Assembly (NCBI RefSeq): GCF_007993755.1
Contig: NZ_CP042467.1
Span: forward strand, 769,501-833,500
DNA: 64,000 nucleotides
Direction of reading: 5' to 3'
From: Microvenator marinus
GTDB taxonomy: Bacteria > Myxococcota_A > Bradymonadia > Bradymonadales > Bradymonadaceae
Part shown: positions 8,474 to 18,483 of the stretch, piece after piece
Layout: each line of letters starts with the position of its first letter
How positions within the stretch are numbered: the first letter of the stretch is position 1
The notes under the pieces: model-generated
What the model saw: the letters and a program-made list of their open reading frames with translations, nothing else
The model's database searches: none
Told to the model about the DNA's origin: nothing
Translations under genes and position numbers: made by a program

Positions 8474-10330
8474 ATGAAGAAATTGGCTATATTTACAGCC
8501 CTCGCGGCACTCACACTTTGGGGTTGCGACTCGGAAGTCACGACGAATCAGGGCGACAACAACGCTCAACCAAATAACATCGATCCGAACAACACCTCGG
8601 CACAAAACAATCCGCAGTGTCTGCAGAACTCCGATTGCGCCAGCGGGCTATGCTCGCCCCAAGGCACCTGCATTGGAAATGGCAACACCACCAACAATGC
8701 TGAATGCACCGAAGGAGTCTTCAACGCTGAGTGCGGAAACTGCGACCCGAACTGCGTCAAAAACGGCGTCGGCAGCCCTGACAATCCGTTCAATCTGGAT
8801 AATAACGGCAATGACGATGAGTCGTCTCAAGGTGTCGTGCTCGACCCTAACGGCGGCATTACTATCGATATTCAGCGCGTAGAAGCCCAGTTCATCTGGA
8901 TTTCGAACACGGGCGAAGGCACGGTTTCGAAATTTGACACCCGCACGTTCGAAGAAAAGGGTCGCTACTTCACAGGTCCTTCTGGCGCCGGAAACGACCC
9001 ATCACGCACCTCCGTCAACACCTTCGGAGACGTGTTCGTCGCCAACCGAAGTGGCATGACGGTCAGCAAGATCTCAGCACTCGGAGAAGGATGCCCAGAC
9101 ACCAACGGCGACGGCGTAGTTACGACCTCCTCGGGCTCTGATATCTTGCCATGGGGACAAGATGATTGTGTGCTTTGGAACGTAGCCCTTAACGGCGGCG
9201 GAGTTCTTCGTGCCGTGGCGGCTCAAGACGTAAGGGCATCTGACGACACCCTGCAACCCGCCGTTTGGGTCGGTGGTTGGTCAGGACGCGTCTGGAAGCT
9301 CTCGAGCGATACCGGTGCAGTTCTCGTCGACACCGCTTCCCCGGTGAGCACCTACGGCTTCGCGCTCGATGGGCGTGGCAACCTCTGGATTTCCGGGTGG
9401 ACCGATAACGCCATCGGCCGAATCAACACGAACCTATGCCTCACAACAGATTCCTGTGCTGACCCGGTTTGTGACTCAAATGGCGATGGAAGCGGCGACG
9501 CCTGCGTCAAAGAGAGAATCGCTATCGGCTACTCGCCGTATGGAATCACGGTGGACTTCAACCAACGCGTTTGGGCCGGTGGGCAGAATATCTTGCGCTA
9601 CGACCCTCAAGCCGCAGCAGGAAGCCGAATCGTCTCGGCACCTGCCTCGTTCATCCACGGCATCGCTGCGGACGATAAGGGCTTCATCTGGGCCGCTGCG
9701 ATGACCACCGGTGTGGTCCGTTATAGCGCGGACGACCCTACCCAAAGCGTCGCCGTGCCCGACACGCAATTTAGCTCGAAGGGTATCGCCGTGGACTTGG
9801 ACGGAAAGGTTTGGTCCATCAATCTCTCAAACTCAAGCGCCACCGTGGTCGTGCCGGGGCCAACGCTCAACGACCATACCGCCACAACACCCATCACTAA
9901 TCTCGTTTCCCCATATACCTATTCGGACATGACGGGCTCTCAGCTTCGCTTTGCAACGAATGAAAGAGGCTTCTACCGCCGTATCTTCGAAGGATGCGAT
10001 AACTCCAACAGCGCTGGAATTGAGACAGATTGGCAAGAGCTTCGATGGACGGCACAAACGCCTGGCGCATCGTCCATCACATTCCGCGCTCGCGGCGCAA
10101 ACTCGACCACGGCTTTGACTACGGCAGAGTGGATCGACCTCGCGACTGTGCCACCTACGACATCACCCTTCGACCTCGCTGCTGCCCTTGCGGCCGCCAA
10201 CCTCGACGGTGTTCGATACGTAGAGCTCGAAGCGTCGCTAACAGCCGTGCGTGACGCGTCAAACAACGTGTCCGCCCCTGTGCTTCAAACGATGGAAGTT
10301 ACCTACTCATGCCCGGTAATTCTTAACTGA
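8474..10330 (+). CDS. NHL/virginiamycin-lyase-like beta-propeller lipoprotein
   Basis: Exported lipoprotein of 618 residues: signal peptide [18 protein letters not shown] with a lipobox Cys, then an Asn-rich linker and a Cys-rich segment with a CxxDSDCASGxC-like pattern. The central part shows repeated blades ([58 protein letters not shown]) typical of NHL or Vgb-like six-bladed propellers that bind ligands or protein partners. Calcium-binding-like DxNGDG segments ([17 protein letters not shown]) are inserted. The ATG at 8474 has GGGAGG upstream. The stop region overlaps the convergent purL end by 8 bases. No catalytic residue can be assigned; surface binding or adhesion is inferred. Confidence 0.85.
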   Translation: MKKLAIFTALAALTLWGCDSEVTTNQGDNNAQPNNIDPNNTSAQNNPQCLQNSDCASGLCSPQGTCIGNGNTTNNAECTEGVFNAECGNCDPNCVKNGVGSPDNPFNLDNNGNDDESSQGVVLDPNGGITIDIQRVEAQFIWISNTGEGTVSKFDTRTFEEKGRYFTGPSGAGNDPSRTSVNTFGDVFVANRSGMTVSKISALGEGCPDTNGDGVVTTSSGSDILPWGQDDCVLWNVALNGGGVLRAVAAQDVRASDDTLQPAVWVGGWSGRVWKLSSDTGAVLVDTASPVSTYGFALDGRGNLWISGWTDNAIGRINTNLCLTTDSCADPVCDSNGDGSGDACVKERIAIGYSPYGITVDFNQRVWAGGQNILRYDPQAAAGSRIVSAPASFIHGIAADDKGFIWAAAMTTGVVRYSADDPTQSVAVPDTQFSSKGIAVDLDGKVWSINLSNSSATVVVPGPTLNDHTATTPITNLVSPYTYSDMTGSQLRFATNERGFYRRIFEGCDNSNSAGIETDWQELRWTAQTPGASSITFRARGANSTTALTTAEWIDLATVPPTTSPFDLAAALAAANLDGVRYVELEASLTAVRDASNNVSAPVLQTMEVTYSCPVILN

Positions 10331-12503
10331 GGCCCTTGAGACCACTCTCGTGAGCCGCTTCCAAGGCAGACACTGCCACTTCTCCATGCCCGCTCACCCT
10401 AAGGACTGGCGCATGGATAACTCGCCCAAGCACCTCAAACTCAATCTGGTGCCGTTGGGCTAGTCCCTTGATATCAGCCAGGGAATCGGGATCAAAGCTC
10501 AAGGCAATGCGGCTGGCGCTCTCTCCAAATGCCACATCCGTCAGCTCTCCGTCCGGCAACGCGACCTCTAGTCCCAGTTTAGAACCCAACGCTTTTTCAG
10601 CCAGACAAACCAAGAGTCCACCTTCTGAACAATCATGGGCTGAATTCACGTACCCCAGAGAAATCGCCTCGATAATGAACGCCTGCAGCCTCGCCTCGCG
10701 CTCCAAATCGATCTTTGGCGGCATGCCCTCAAACGCACCCTTGAGGCGTTGATACTCGCTGCCCCCGAACTCGCCAGGGAGCGTCACGCCTACCAGAGCC
10801 ACAAGGTCGTCTACTGTCCGAACTCGCGAGCCGCACGTGATGAAGGACTCAGACTCGAACGCCCCAACGCAACCGAGCGTCGGTGTTGGAAAAATATCCT
10901 TTCCGGCAGACGCGTTGTAGAGGCTAACGTTCCCACCGACGATGGGGGCATCTAGCGCCAGACACGCCTCGGCCATGCCTCGAATCGCCTCCGCAAACTC
11001 CCACATGATTTCCGGGTTTGTGGGATCGCCAAAATTGAGACAATCCGTGGTCCCAAGAGGCTTTGCCCCTGTACACGCCACATTTCGCGTGACTTCGGCC
11101 ACGGCGAGCTTGGTGCCTTCGTAAGGATTGAGGTAGACGAAACGACTATTGACGTCGACGGCCGCGGCGATGGCACGATTCGTACCAGGAATCCGCAGAA
11201 CTGCTGCATCGGCACTCCCCGGCCCAAGTACGGTTCCAAGCCCCACCATATGGTCAAACTGCTCGTAAATCACTCGGCGAGAGCAAATATTTGGCGCACC
11301 TAAGAGCTGGACCAAGTCGCCAAAGAGGTCCGCTGTAGGCTCCACCTTTGCGGGTTGAGCCTCGCGGATCCGCGCCGGCTCGGATTGTGGTCGATCGTAG
11401 ACCGGTGCCGATGACGTCAGCACACTCACCGGTAAATCGCACTCCACCTTGCCATGGTGCACGACTTCAAAACGCCCGGTATCGGTGACCTCTCCAATTT
11501 TTGCCCATTCGAGTTCCCACTTGGAGAATACGCGACCGACCTCCTCTTCGCGCCCCTGCGCAATCACAACGAGCATCCGCTCCTGGGACTCACTGAGAAG
11601 AACCTCGTACGCGTTCATTCCCTCTTCGCGCATCGGAACATCTTCGATGACCAATCTGAGACCGGTTCCTCCGCGGTCCGCCATTTCGACCGACGAGCTC
11701 GTCAATCCCGCAGCCCCCATGTCCTGAATCCCGATAATCGCGCCGGTCTCCATCAACTCAAGACACGCCTCGATGAGCAATTTCTCACGGAATGGGTCAC
11801 CAACCTGGACCGTCGGGCGTTTGTCTTCAGACCCTTCGTCAAATTGCTCGCTAGCCATGGTCGCGCCGTGAATACCGTCGCGGCCCGTTCCAGCCCCTAC
11901 GTAAAAGACCGGATTTCCAGGCCCCGTCGCACTTCCCTTGAAGATGCGGTCGATCTTCGCGACACCCACGGTAAATACGTTCACCAGGATATTGCCGTTG
12001 TAGCAGTCGTCGAAATAGACCTCACCCCCAACGGTCGGAACGCCAACACAATTGCCATAACCCGCGATTCCACCGACAACGCCATGAAAGAGGTGTTTCG
12101 TCTTCGGGTGATTGATATTCCCAAAGCGCAGACTGTTCAGATTGCCGATGGGTCGAGCCCCCATCGTAAAGACGTCGCGCAGAATACCACCCACACCTGT
12201 CGCCGCACCTTGATACGGCTCAATGAAGCTCGGGTGATTATGGCTCTCCATCTTGAAAATCGCGGCGAGCCCGCCACCGATATCCACAGCACCAGCGTTT
12301 TCACCGGGCCCTTGAACCACCTGAGGACCGGTAGTCGGCAACTTCTTGAGGTGAACGCGACTCGACTTGTACGAACAATGCTCGCTCCACATCACACTTA
12401 AGACGCCGAGCTCGCACAACGAAGGCTCCCGCCCCAACTCATCCAAAATGCGCTGGTACTCGTCGGCGCTCAAACCGTGTTCTTTGGCTAGTTCCTCCAT
12501 CAT
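10323..12503 (-). CDS. purL: Phosphoribosylformylglycinamidine synthase subunit PurL (small type)
   Basis: Catalytic subunit of FGAM synthase, converting FGAR, glutamine and ATP to FGAM in the fourth step of purine synthesis. Its 726 residues match the short PurL that needs PurS and PurQ, both encoded just upstream. Visible marks include [41 protein letters not shown] and the second-half glycine-rich GGNVSLYN motif. The ATG at 12503 overlaps the purQ stop (ATGATGG context) with GGAGG six bases upstream. Last gene of the pur operon; its end overlaps the convergent lipoprotein gene by 8 bases. Confidence 0.97.
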   Translation of the reverse strand: MMEELAKEHGLSADEYQRILDELGREPSLCELGVLSVMWSEHCSYKSSRVHLKKLPTTGPQVVQGPGENAGAVDIGGGLAAIFKMESHNHPSFIEPYQGAATGVGGILRDVFTMGARPIGNLNSLRFGNINHPKTKHLFHGVVGGIAGYGNCVGVPTVGGEVYFDDCYNGNILVNVFTVGVAKIDRIFKGSATGPGNPVFYVGAGTGRDGIHGATMASEQFDEGSEDKRPTVQVGDPFREKLLIEACLELMETGAIIGIQDMGAAGLTSSSVEMADRGGTGLRLVIEDVPMREEGMNAYEVLLSESQERMLVVIAQGREEEVGRVFSKWELEWAKIGEVTDTGRFEVVHHGKVECDLPVSVLTSSAPVYDRPQSEPARIREAQPAKVEPTADLFGDLVQLLGAPNICSRRVIYEQFDHMVGLGTVLGPGSADAAVLRIPGTNRAIAAAVDVNSRFVYLNPYEGTKLAVAEVTRNVACTGAKPLGTTDCLNFGDPTNPEIMWEFAEAIRGMAEACLALDAPIVGGNVSLYNASAGKDIFPTPTLGCVGAFESESFITCGSRVRTVDDLVALVGVTLPGEFGGSEYQRLKGAFEGMPPKIDLEREARLQAFIIEAISLGYVNSAHDCSEGGLLVCLAEKALGSKLGLEVALPDGELTDVAFGESASRIALSFDPDSLADIKGLAQRHQIEFEVLGRVIHAPVLRVSGHGEVAVSALEAAHESGLKGLS

Positions 12504-13201
12504 CGAACACCTCCACTTCCCCAGCCGACAAAAGATTCAAAGATTGCGCGACCATCTTCACCTCCCAATATCAACTCGGAGGCGCGCTCAGGATGGGGCA
12601 TCATACCCACTACATTTCCACTTCGGTTCGAGATTGCTGCGATATTGCCCAAACTGCCATTGGGGTTAAACGCATCGCCAACCTCACCAATCGAGCTCGA
12701 ATAGCGCATCACGATCTGATCGTTGTCCTCAAGGCTCTTAAGTTCATCTTCGCCCACGGTGTAATTTCCTTCAGCATGCGCAATCGGAAGGTTTAAAATC
12801 GTGCCGCGAGGAAGCCCACGAGTTGCCGAAGAACGCGACGTCTCCACGCGAACATCAACGCGCTTGCACACAAACTTCAGGCTCCGATTGTGCAGCATCG
12901 CCCCGGGAAGCAAGCCACTCTCAAGCAAGATCTGAAAACCGTTACAGATTCCGACCACCGCACGCCCCGTGCTCGCGAGCCGCCGCACCTCATCCATGAT
13001 GGGACTCAGCTTTGCCATGGCTCCACAGCGAAGATAATCGCCATAAGAGAACCCGCCCGGTATAACCACGCCATCAAACCCCTCGAGGGAGGTTTCTCGG
13101 TGCCAAACACCCACAGCTTGGACGCCCAACACGCTATTGAAGATATGGAGGCAATCTCGGTCACAATTAGAGCCGGGAAACACGATAACCGCGATTCGCA
13201 T
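12500..13201 (-). CDS. purQ: FGAM synthase glutaminase subunit PurQ
   Basis: Class I glutamine amidotransferase that supplies ammonia to PurL. The 233-residue sequence begins with [16 protein letters not shown], contains the nucleophile elbow VVGICNGFQ with the catalytic Cys, and the MPHPERASE motif carrying catalytic His and Glu. It lies between purS (two bases between stop and start) and purL (overlapping). All three FGAM synthase subunits are therefore translationally linked, as expected for a 1:1:2-type complex. Confidence 0.97.
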   Translation of the reverse strand: MRIAVIVFPGSNCDRDCLHIFNSVLGVQAVGVWHRETSLEGFDGVVIPGGFSYGDYLRCGAMAKLSPIMDEVRRLASTGRAVVGICNGFQILLESGLLPGAMLHNRSLKFVCKRVDVRVETSRSSATRGLPRGTILNLPIAHAEGNYTVGEDELKSLEDNDQIVMRYSSSIGEVGDAFNPNGSLGNIAAISNRSGNVVGMMPHPERASELILGGEDGRAIFESFVGWGSGGVR

Positions 13202-13203
13202 GA

Positions 13204-13446
13204 CTACTCCTCGATCTCGACGACGTAATCTTCGATCACTGGATTTACCAATAACTCACGGCACATCTTCTCAACCTGCGCCAGGATCTCCTCAGAGGTC
13301 CCGCTTTCAAAATGCAGGTCGATAACCTTGCCGACCTTCACCGACTTGACCTGATGACCTAGACGCTCAAGACCGCCTTCAACCACCTTTCCTGCGGGAT
13401 CAAAGACGCCTTTACGGTTGTGAATCAATACTCTCGCTCTAGGCAT
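13204..13446 (-). CDS. purS: FGAM synthase subunit PurS
   Basis: Small bridging subunit of the FGAM synthase complex. The protein is 80 residues, normal for PurS, and shows the family pattern ARVLIHNRKGVFDPAGKVVE, then LERLGHQ and a central VKVGKVIDL strand. The chosen ATG at 13446 has GGAGGAG seven bases upstream and overlaps the end of purC by 8 bases. Longer in-frame starts exist inside purC but lack support. Confidence 0.96.
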   Translation of the reverse strand: MPRARVLIHNRKGVFDPAGKVVEGGLERLGHQVKSVKVGKVIDLHFESGTSEEILAQVEKMCRELLVNPVIEDYVVEIEE

Positions 13447-14155
13447 GCTCTCCTCCAATTGTAATTCCAAGCCGGTCAACCACCTCGCGATAGCCAACCA
13501 TGGGGTCTCCAAGGTCGCGCCGGAAGACGTCTTTATCCAGCCGTCTGCCACTTTCGGTCTCCCAAATTCTACAGGTGTCTGGACTGACCTCATCACCTAA
13601 GAGCAGTTCTCCAGACTCGTCGAAACCGAACTCAAGCTTAAAGTCCACCAGCGTCAAGCCCGCCTCGTTGAACCAAGGCCCAAGAACCGAGTTGACCTGA
13701 AGCGCTCTTGTTTTCAGCTCGGCTAGTGTTTCCTCGGAACAGATTCCGAGCACAAAGACATGTGAATCGCACACCAAGGGGTCTCCGAGATCGTCTCGCT
13801 TAAAGTAGGTCTCTACGATCGGAAACTTCAGCGTGACGCCCTCTTCGAGCCCTAGTCTCTTTGAAAGACTGCCCGCGACCACATTACGAACCACCACCTC
13901 AAGAGGTACAATCTTTAACCGCTTGATTCGCATATCTCGCGCGTTCTCAAGACCCATGAAATGAGTCGATATCCCCGCACTCTCTAACTTCAAGAAGGCA
14001 GCCGCGCTCATTGCGGCGTTGATCTCTCCCTTTCCTTCGAGTTCGGCTTTTTTCTGACCATTAAACGCTGTGGCAGAATCCTTGAATCGCTGAATAGCCA
14101 CGTCGGGCTCAGCAGTAGGAATGATCTGTTTGGCTTTGCCCTCATATTCGATCAT
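13439..14155 (-). CDS. purC: Phosphoribosylaminoimidazole-succinocarboxamide synthase
   Basis: SAICAR synthetase: ligates aspartate to CAIR using ATP in purine synthesis. Its 238 residues include the N-terminal YEGKAKQI nucleotide-binding strand, the VPLEVVVRNVVAGSL signature and LVDFKLEFGFD / LLGDEVSPDTCRIW near the active site. Length and motifs are those of the bacterial single-domain form. It follows purB by 9 bases and overlaps purS, so the order purB-purC-purS-purQ-purL forms one unit. Confidence 0.97.
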   Translation of the reverse strand: MIEYEGKAKQIIPTAEPDVAIQRFKDSATAFNGQKKAELEGKGEINAAMSAAAFLKLESAGISTHFMGLENARDMRIKRLKIVPLEVVVRNVVAGSLSKRLGLEEGVTLKFPIVETYFKRDDLGDPLVCDSHVFVLGICSEETLAELKTRALQVNSVLGPWFNEAGLTLVDFKLEFGFDESGELLLGDEVSPDTCRIWETESGRRLDKDVFRRDLGDPMVGYREVVDRLGITIGGEHA

Positions 14156-14164
14156 GAGCGAACC

Positions 14165-15463
14165 TCAATGTGAGAAAACTCGTTGAAAAATCTCTTCGAC
14201 GCGTCGCAGGACGTGCTCCAAATCGAAACACTGGTTTAGCTCTTCTTGGGTGATTCCATCTTTAAACTCTTCAGCCTCGAGTGCGAGCTCCTCAAATCTT
14301 TGGTCATTTTCGAAAGCGCGCATCGCCACTGCCTGAACCTTGGCGTAGGCCGCCTGCCGAGAATCACCGTTCTGAATCAACTTGAGTAAAATGCCCTGGC
14401 TGAAGATCAAACCACCACTGAGCTCGAGATTGCGCTTCATTCGGTCGGGATAAATCACGAGGTCACGAACCACTCTCGTAAACCGATGGAGCGCAAAATC
14501 AAGGGTGACGGTGGCATCCGGTGCGATGACTCGCTCTACCGATGAGTGGGAGATATCCCTCTCGTGCCACAAGGCCACGTTTTCAAGAGCCGGCGTCACG
14601 TAGCCTCGCACTATCCGCGCAAGCCCCGTCACGTTCTCGCTCAAGATCGGGTTTCGCTTATGAGGCATCGCGCTCGACCCCTTCTGCCCCACATGAAACT
14701 TCTCTTCTGCTTCGCCCACTTCCGTGCGTTGCCAGTGCCGAATCTGCACCGAAAATTTCTCCAGGCTCGACGCGATCAAACCAAGGACACAAAAGAACTC
14801 GGCATGCCGATCTCTTGAAACCACCTGACTTGCGGCGAGTTCCGGATTGAGCCTGAGGACTTCGCATACGTGACTCTCGACTTCGATTGGGATCTGCGTG
14901 AAATTGCCGACTGGCCCCGAGATCTTTGCAGTATTGACGCTCTCGCGAGCAGCCTTAAGACGGATACGATGCCGACGCACCTCGTCGTACCACATGGCGA
15001 AGACAAGTCCGGCCGTCATCGCTTCCGCATGAATTCCATGCGACCGACCCACCATAGGCGTATGTTTGTGCTCCATAGCCCGGGCTTTGAGCGCCGCCAT
15101 GAGGCCCTGGAGCCCTTCGTCCAAGAGATCCGATGCTTGGACTAGCTGGAGGGCAAAAGCTGAATCCAGAACGTCTGACGACGTCATTCCGTAGTGAATC
15201 CACCTGCCGTACTCCTCACCCACGCTCTCTTCGAGACTCTGCACAAACGCAGCCACGTCGTGGCGCGTAACTGCCTCAATCTCCGCAACTCTTGCGGGGT
15301 TTAAGACCGCATTCGCCTGGATGTGCGCTGCAGCCTCTTGGGGAACCACGCCCACTTTGGCCCAGCCCTCAACGGCCGCCAACTCAACCTCGAACCAACG
15401 TCTAAGCTTGGATTCCTCGCTCCAAATCTCAGCCATTTCGTTTCGACTATACCTTGGAATCAT
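14165..15463 (-). CDS. purB: Adenylosuccinate lyase
   Basis: Catalyses two eliminations of fumarate in purine synthesis (SAICAR to AICAR and adenylosuccinate to AMP). Of 432 residues, the sequence shows the HYGMTSSDVLDSA segment, catalytic-His region VGRSHGIHAEAMT, and the fumarase/aspartase signature SSAMPHKRNPILSEN with the mobile-loop Ser. The ATG at 15463 is preceded by GGAGG. Only 37 bases separate it from the upstream zinc-ribbon/pseudokinase gene, with no U-tract hairpin visible, so read-through from that gene is likely. Confidence 0.97.
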   Translation of the reverse strand: MIPRYSRNEMAEIWSEESKLRRWFEVELAAVEGWAKVGVVPQEAAAHIQANAVLNPARVAEIEAVTRHDVAAFVQSLEESVGEEYGRWIHYGMTSSDVLDSAFALQLVQASDLLDEGLQGLMAALKARAMEHKHTPMVGRSHGIHAEAMTAGLVFAMWYDEVRRHRIRLKAARESVNTAKISGPVGNFTQIPIEVESHVCEVLRLNPELAASQVVSRDRHAEFFCVLGLIASSLEKFSVQIRHWQRTEVGEAEEKFHVGQKGSSAMPHKRNPILSENVTGLARIVRGYVTPALENVALWHERDISHSSVERVIAPDATVTLDFALHRFTRVVRDLVIYPDRMKRNLELSGGLIFSQGILLKLIQNGDSRQAAYAKVQAVAMRAFENDQRFEELALEAEEFKDGITQEELNQCFDLEHVLRRVEEIFQRVFSH

Positions 15464-15500
15464 GCTCGCCTCCGGCTTGGCTTCCCCCTGCTCTTACAAT

Positions 15501-17702
15501 TTATTCAGGGTCAGCGCAGCAACGAAACCCGATATCCCCAGCAGAGGACCCTGGCGCTTTGGCCGAGGAGTACTTGCAGCTGGCAACATCCTCGTCGCTC
15601 TCAAAGCTACCACCGGCAATTCGCTGCTCTTCAAGCCACTCGTGAACGTTACCGCTCATGTCGTAGGCACCTGAGCGAGAACGGCACTTTTTGGATGAAC
15701 CCACCGCCTTTAGTGATCGTTCAAAGCCATCTTCGTCCGCTGTATTGCATGCCTCAGCGTCAAAGCTATTTCCGTATGGGTAGTTGCCGCCACAAGCTGA
15801 ACGCCACTCACTAGACGCGCAAAGCCGCTTTCCCGAAGACGTACAGATTTTCTTGGCTTCGAACCAATTCACACGGGTTTTAGGTTTACCGGACCCTGGA
15901 TATTCGTAGGTATCGATACACACATTGCCGGCCTTTCTTTTGACCAGCCTCATGCCTGACGGACACCCTGTTCCGTCCGACTTGGCCACGGGCTCAGCCT
16001 TTGCCACAGGCTCTACCTTGGCGGCAGGCTCTGTTTTAGCCGGCTCGACCTTCGCAGGCTCCTCAACTTTGGGCTCTTCTTTGGGTTCGGCTTTTTCTGC
16101 AACTTCCGGAGTCACTTCTGCGGGATTGGTCTCGGCTGGGTTGGTTTCAGTCGACTCAGTGTTTTGAGGCTCAACCGCCTCTGCCTGAGTGTTCACGGCC
16201 ATTGCCACTGTATCAGACGCCTTTTCCGCAGCCTCAGCTATCTTTGGCGTCTCAGCCGCTTCAGGCGCCTCAACTTTGCCCTCTACCTTAGGCTCCACCT
16301 TGGCGATCTTCTCTTTTGAACCGAGCTGAACGGGCTCTTCCTTCTTCTGCCCGACATTGGCGGCGATCACACCTATCACGACCACCAACAAGACGATCCC
16401 GATCAGGAGTTTACCCATCCCGCTATCTTCTTGTTGGCCTGGAGGGGCACCAATCGCCGTTTGCGTGTGAGCGCGCTCCGAGCGCTCCTTCGGCGCTTCG
16501 GGTGGCTTCTCACGCGTTCGCGAGACCTCGGTCGTAGGCAAAACGTCCATAATTTCGGCGTCTCGACTGTATTCGACCGTAGAAAGCGACTCTTCGTCTA
16601 CCGAAAGTTCCTCGCGCTTTGAGGCTTTCTCCGAGTTGGCCGGAGCCTTTGGAGCTGGAGGCGGCCCAGGAGGTGCCGGTGGCGGAGTTGAAGCCGCTGG
16701 AGCCCCCGGAGCAGGCGGTGGTGCAGGAGGTGCTGGTGGCGGTGCAAGCGGCGTGTGCACGCCCGAATCAAAGTCCTGAGAGCCAAGAGAACCAGTCTCC
16801 ATCAAAGTGACGAGGTCCCGAGACATAGCGCTCAAGTCCGAATACCGCTCAAGAGGATCAAATGCAGTCGCGCGGCGGCAGATCGTGTCCAGGCCAGAAA
16901 GTTCGGAAGGTGCTGTGCCCGGCGTGTAGTCTGACCCGAAGACCATTTCACCCAGAATTATGCCCAAACTATAGACGTCCGCCTGAGCACCTGCCTCGAC
17001 TTCTTCCGAATGCAGCTCTGGAGCGACGTAAGGACTCTGGGAGTCTTGATTCGCAATCCGAGCCACATCCAGCGAATTGAGAAGATAGAAGTCTGTGATC
17101 TTCAGCATATCTGGCATGAAGATCAGATTTTCGGGCTTCAAATTGCCATGCACAGACCCGCCAATGGCGGCCGCAATCTGACCCAGAATTGGCTCGACTT
17201 CGTCAACGCTGAAGCTCTCTCCTTTTGAGCGCCGCAAGCCCAACACCTTCCTAAGGCTCAAGCCCTCAAGGTATTGCATCGCGACCCAACCATGGTCCTT
17301 ATGCATCCCACAATCGTGTATTCTCACCAGATTTGGATGGGTGCGGTTTCGCGCCGCGCGCGCGCCAGACAGAAATTTCTCGTGATGGAGCGGATTCAGC
17401 GTGAGTTCCTTCTTGAAGATCTTCAACGCAACATCGGCATCGATCTCTTCATCTCGAGCGCGATACACCTCACCAAAGGGTCCCTTACCTATCAACTCAC
17501 CTAACGAATATCTCTCAGCTATCTTCTCGCCAGGAGGAAAGAGCTGGTCGTCCAGGCGTATGGCCTTGAGTTCTTGCGAGATTCGCAAGCCCTTCGATGA
17601 CGCGATATCGAATCGTTTGACCGATTTGACTAAGTCAGCACCACAATTAGAACAGGTCGTGTCGGATGCCTCTACCGGGCTGCCGCATTGATGACAAAGC
17701 AC
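15501..17702 (-). CDS. Zinc-ribbon / pseudokinase / transmembrane / FGE-sulfatase-fold protein
   Basis: A 733-residue membrane protein. Residues 3-20 form a CxxC...CxxC zinc ribbon. Residues about 64-325 have a Hanks kinase fold with the ATP-binding Lys (K94), but the catalytic loop reads HGNLKPEN, with Asn187 instead of the proton-acceptor Asp, and DFG reads DFY (D204); this is probably a pseudokinase. A Pro-rich linker, one membrane helix (LLIGIVLLVVVIGVIAANV) and a long Glu/Ala/Lys/Pro tract lead to residues 579-733, an FGE-sulfatase (SUMF1-like) fold ending in GFRC. Only one of the paired catalytic cysteines of true formylglycine enzymes seems present (C709), so a binding role is likelier. 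GTG start with GGAG upstream. Directly upstream of purB. Confidence 0.9.
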   Translation of the reverse strand: MLCHQCGSPVEASDTTCSNCGADLVKSVKRFDIASSKGLRISQELKAIRLDDQLFPPGEKIAERYSLGELIGKGPFGEVYRARDEEIDADVALKIFKKELTLNPLHHEKFLSGARAARNRTHPNLVRIHDCGMHKDHGWVAMQYLEGLSLRKVLGLRRSKGESFSVDEVEPILGQIAAAIGGSVHGNLKPENLIFMPDMLKITDFYLLNSLDVARIANQDSQSPYVAPELHSEEVEAGAQADVYSLGIILGEMVFGSDYTPGTAPSELSGLDTICRRATAFDPLERYSDLSAMSRDLVTLMETGSLGSQDFDSGVHTPLAPPPAPPAPPPAPGAPAASTPPPAPPGPPPAPKAPANSEKASKREELSVDEESLSTVEYSRDAEIMDVLPTTEVSRTREKPPEAPKERSERAHTQTAIGAPPGQQEDSGMGKLLIGIVLLVVVIGVIAANVGQKKEEPVQLGSKEKIAKVEPKVEGKVEAPEAAETPKIAEAAEKASDTVAMAVNTQAEAVEPQNTESTETNPAETNPAEVTPEVAEKAEPKEEPKVEEPAKVEPAKTEPAAKVEPVAKAEPVAKSDGTGCPSGMRLVKRKAGNVCIDTYEYPGSGKPKTRVNWFEAKKICTSSGKRLCASSEWRSACGGNYPYGNSFDAEACNTADEDGFERSLKAVGSSKKCRSRSGAYDMSGNVHEWLEEQRIAGGSFESDEDVASCKYSSAKAPGSSAGDIGFRCCADPE

Positions 17703-17828
17703 TTGCGCTACTCCACTTATGGGCGAGCTACGCCCAATTTACCACTAAGCGCCACTGCCTTAGCAGATTGAACCCGCACCCGCAACCTGTGTGGACTTTG
17801 ACTACCCGCGATGCGGGCGAGAAGAAAA

Positions 17829-18335
17829 CTACTTGCGGCGCAATACGATGACGGTCTTGGCGAGCGCCTTTTGACCATAACCTCGGGAAAACACCATCAA
17901 GTACTTACGGTCAGGAGCAAATCGTTCCTTGGAGAGACGTTGATGCCCCGCCAAGATGTTGTGCTTGGCATTCTCGGGATAGAACGTGAACGTATCCACC
18001 AGCTGCTCTGTGCCCTTCACCGTCACATCGTAGAACGTAATCGAAGCCTGAAGCGTGCCCACTGGCTTCTTCAAAAAGGTCATGTACTCGAATTCCCAGT
18101 CTTTTTCGCCCGTGGCAAAAAGCTCATGAGTGTTGACCTTCTTCATGTGCTTAATCATCTCCTTGTCCGAGTCAAAACGACTGGGGAATCGCTTCTCACT
18201 GACGATGATTTTACCGCCCAATTTCTTTTCAGGGGACGCCATCGCGAGTTGAGGGAAGCTCAACATCATCAGGGTAATCCCAAGTAAAATGGTCATGAAC
18301 GGGGAGAACGGCTTCGCGGTCGTGACGCTTCTCAC
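17829..18335 (-). CDS. Hypothetical secreted protein
   Basis: About 168 residues, not recognised. An N-terminal signal peptide is visible (hydrophobic MTILLGITLMMLSFPQLAMA, cleavage likely after AMA), followed by a Lys-rich mature domain of mixed beta character (KIIVSEKRFPSRF, EFEYMTFLKK, ASITFYDVTV) ending LMVFSRGYGQKALAKTVIVLRRK. The GTG at 18335 has GGAG six bases upstream and supplies the positive residues of the signal peptide; TTG at 18341 and ATG at 18296 are alternatives. It lies between two kinase-family genes on the same strand. The pattern suggests a small periplasmic or surface beta-sandwich, without further support. Confidence 0.7.
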   Translation of the reverse strand: MRSVTTAKPFSPFMTILLGITLMMLSFPQLAMASPEKKLGGKIIVSEKRFPSRFDSDKEMIKHMKKVNTHELFATGEKDWEFEYMTFLKKPVGTLQASITFYDVTVKGTEQLVDTFTFYPENAKHNILAGHQRLSKERFAPDRKYLMVFSRGYGQKALAKTVIVLRRK

Positions 18336-18483
18336 TATCAACTCCGGGTCTGTTGGAACATTGTCTGGACGCAGTATAAAAGATTAATTGCGTCATAAAC
18401 AATGATGAATTTCAAATGGTCGAAGAACTAAAAGGTCAAACGAAAGCACGTCCCTAATATTCAAGTTTTTTGGGAGAAATCTT

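Noticed and set aside
11454-12401. 315-codon plus-strand open frame inside purL
   Set aside because: Antisense shadow of a certain gene; no ribosome site and composition typical of a reverse-strand reading of GC-biased codons.
17719-17735. Inverted repeat TGGGCG-agcta-CGCCCA between kinase-family and secreted-protein genes
   Set aside because: No U-tract on the transcribed strand and short arms; neither a terminator nor a convincing operator.
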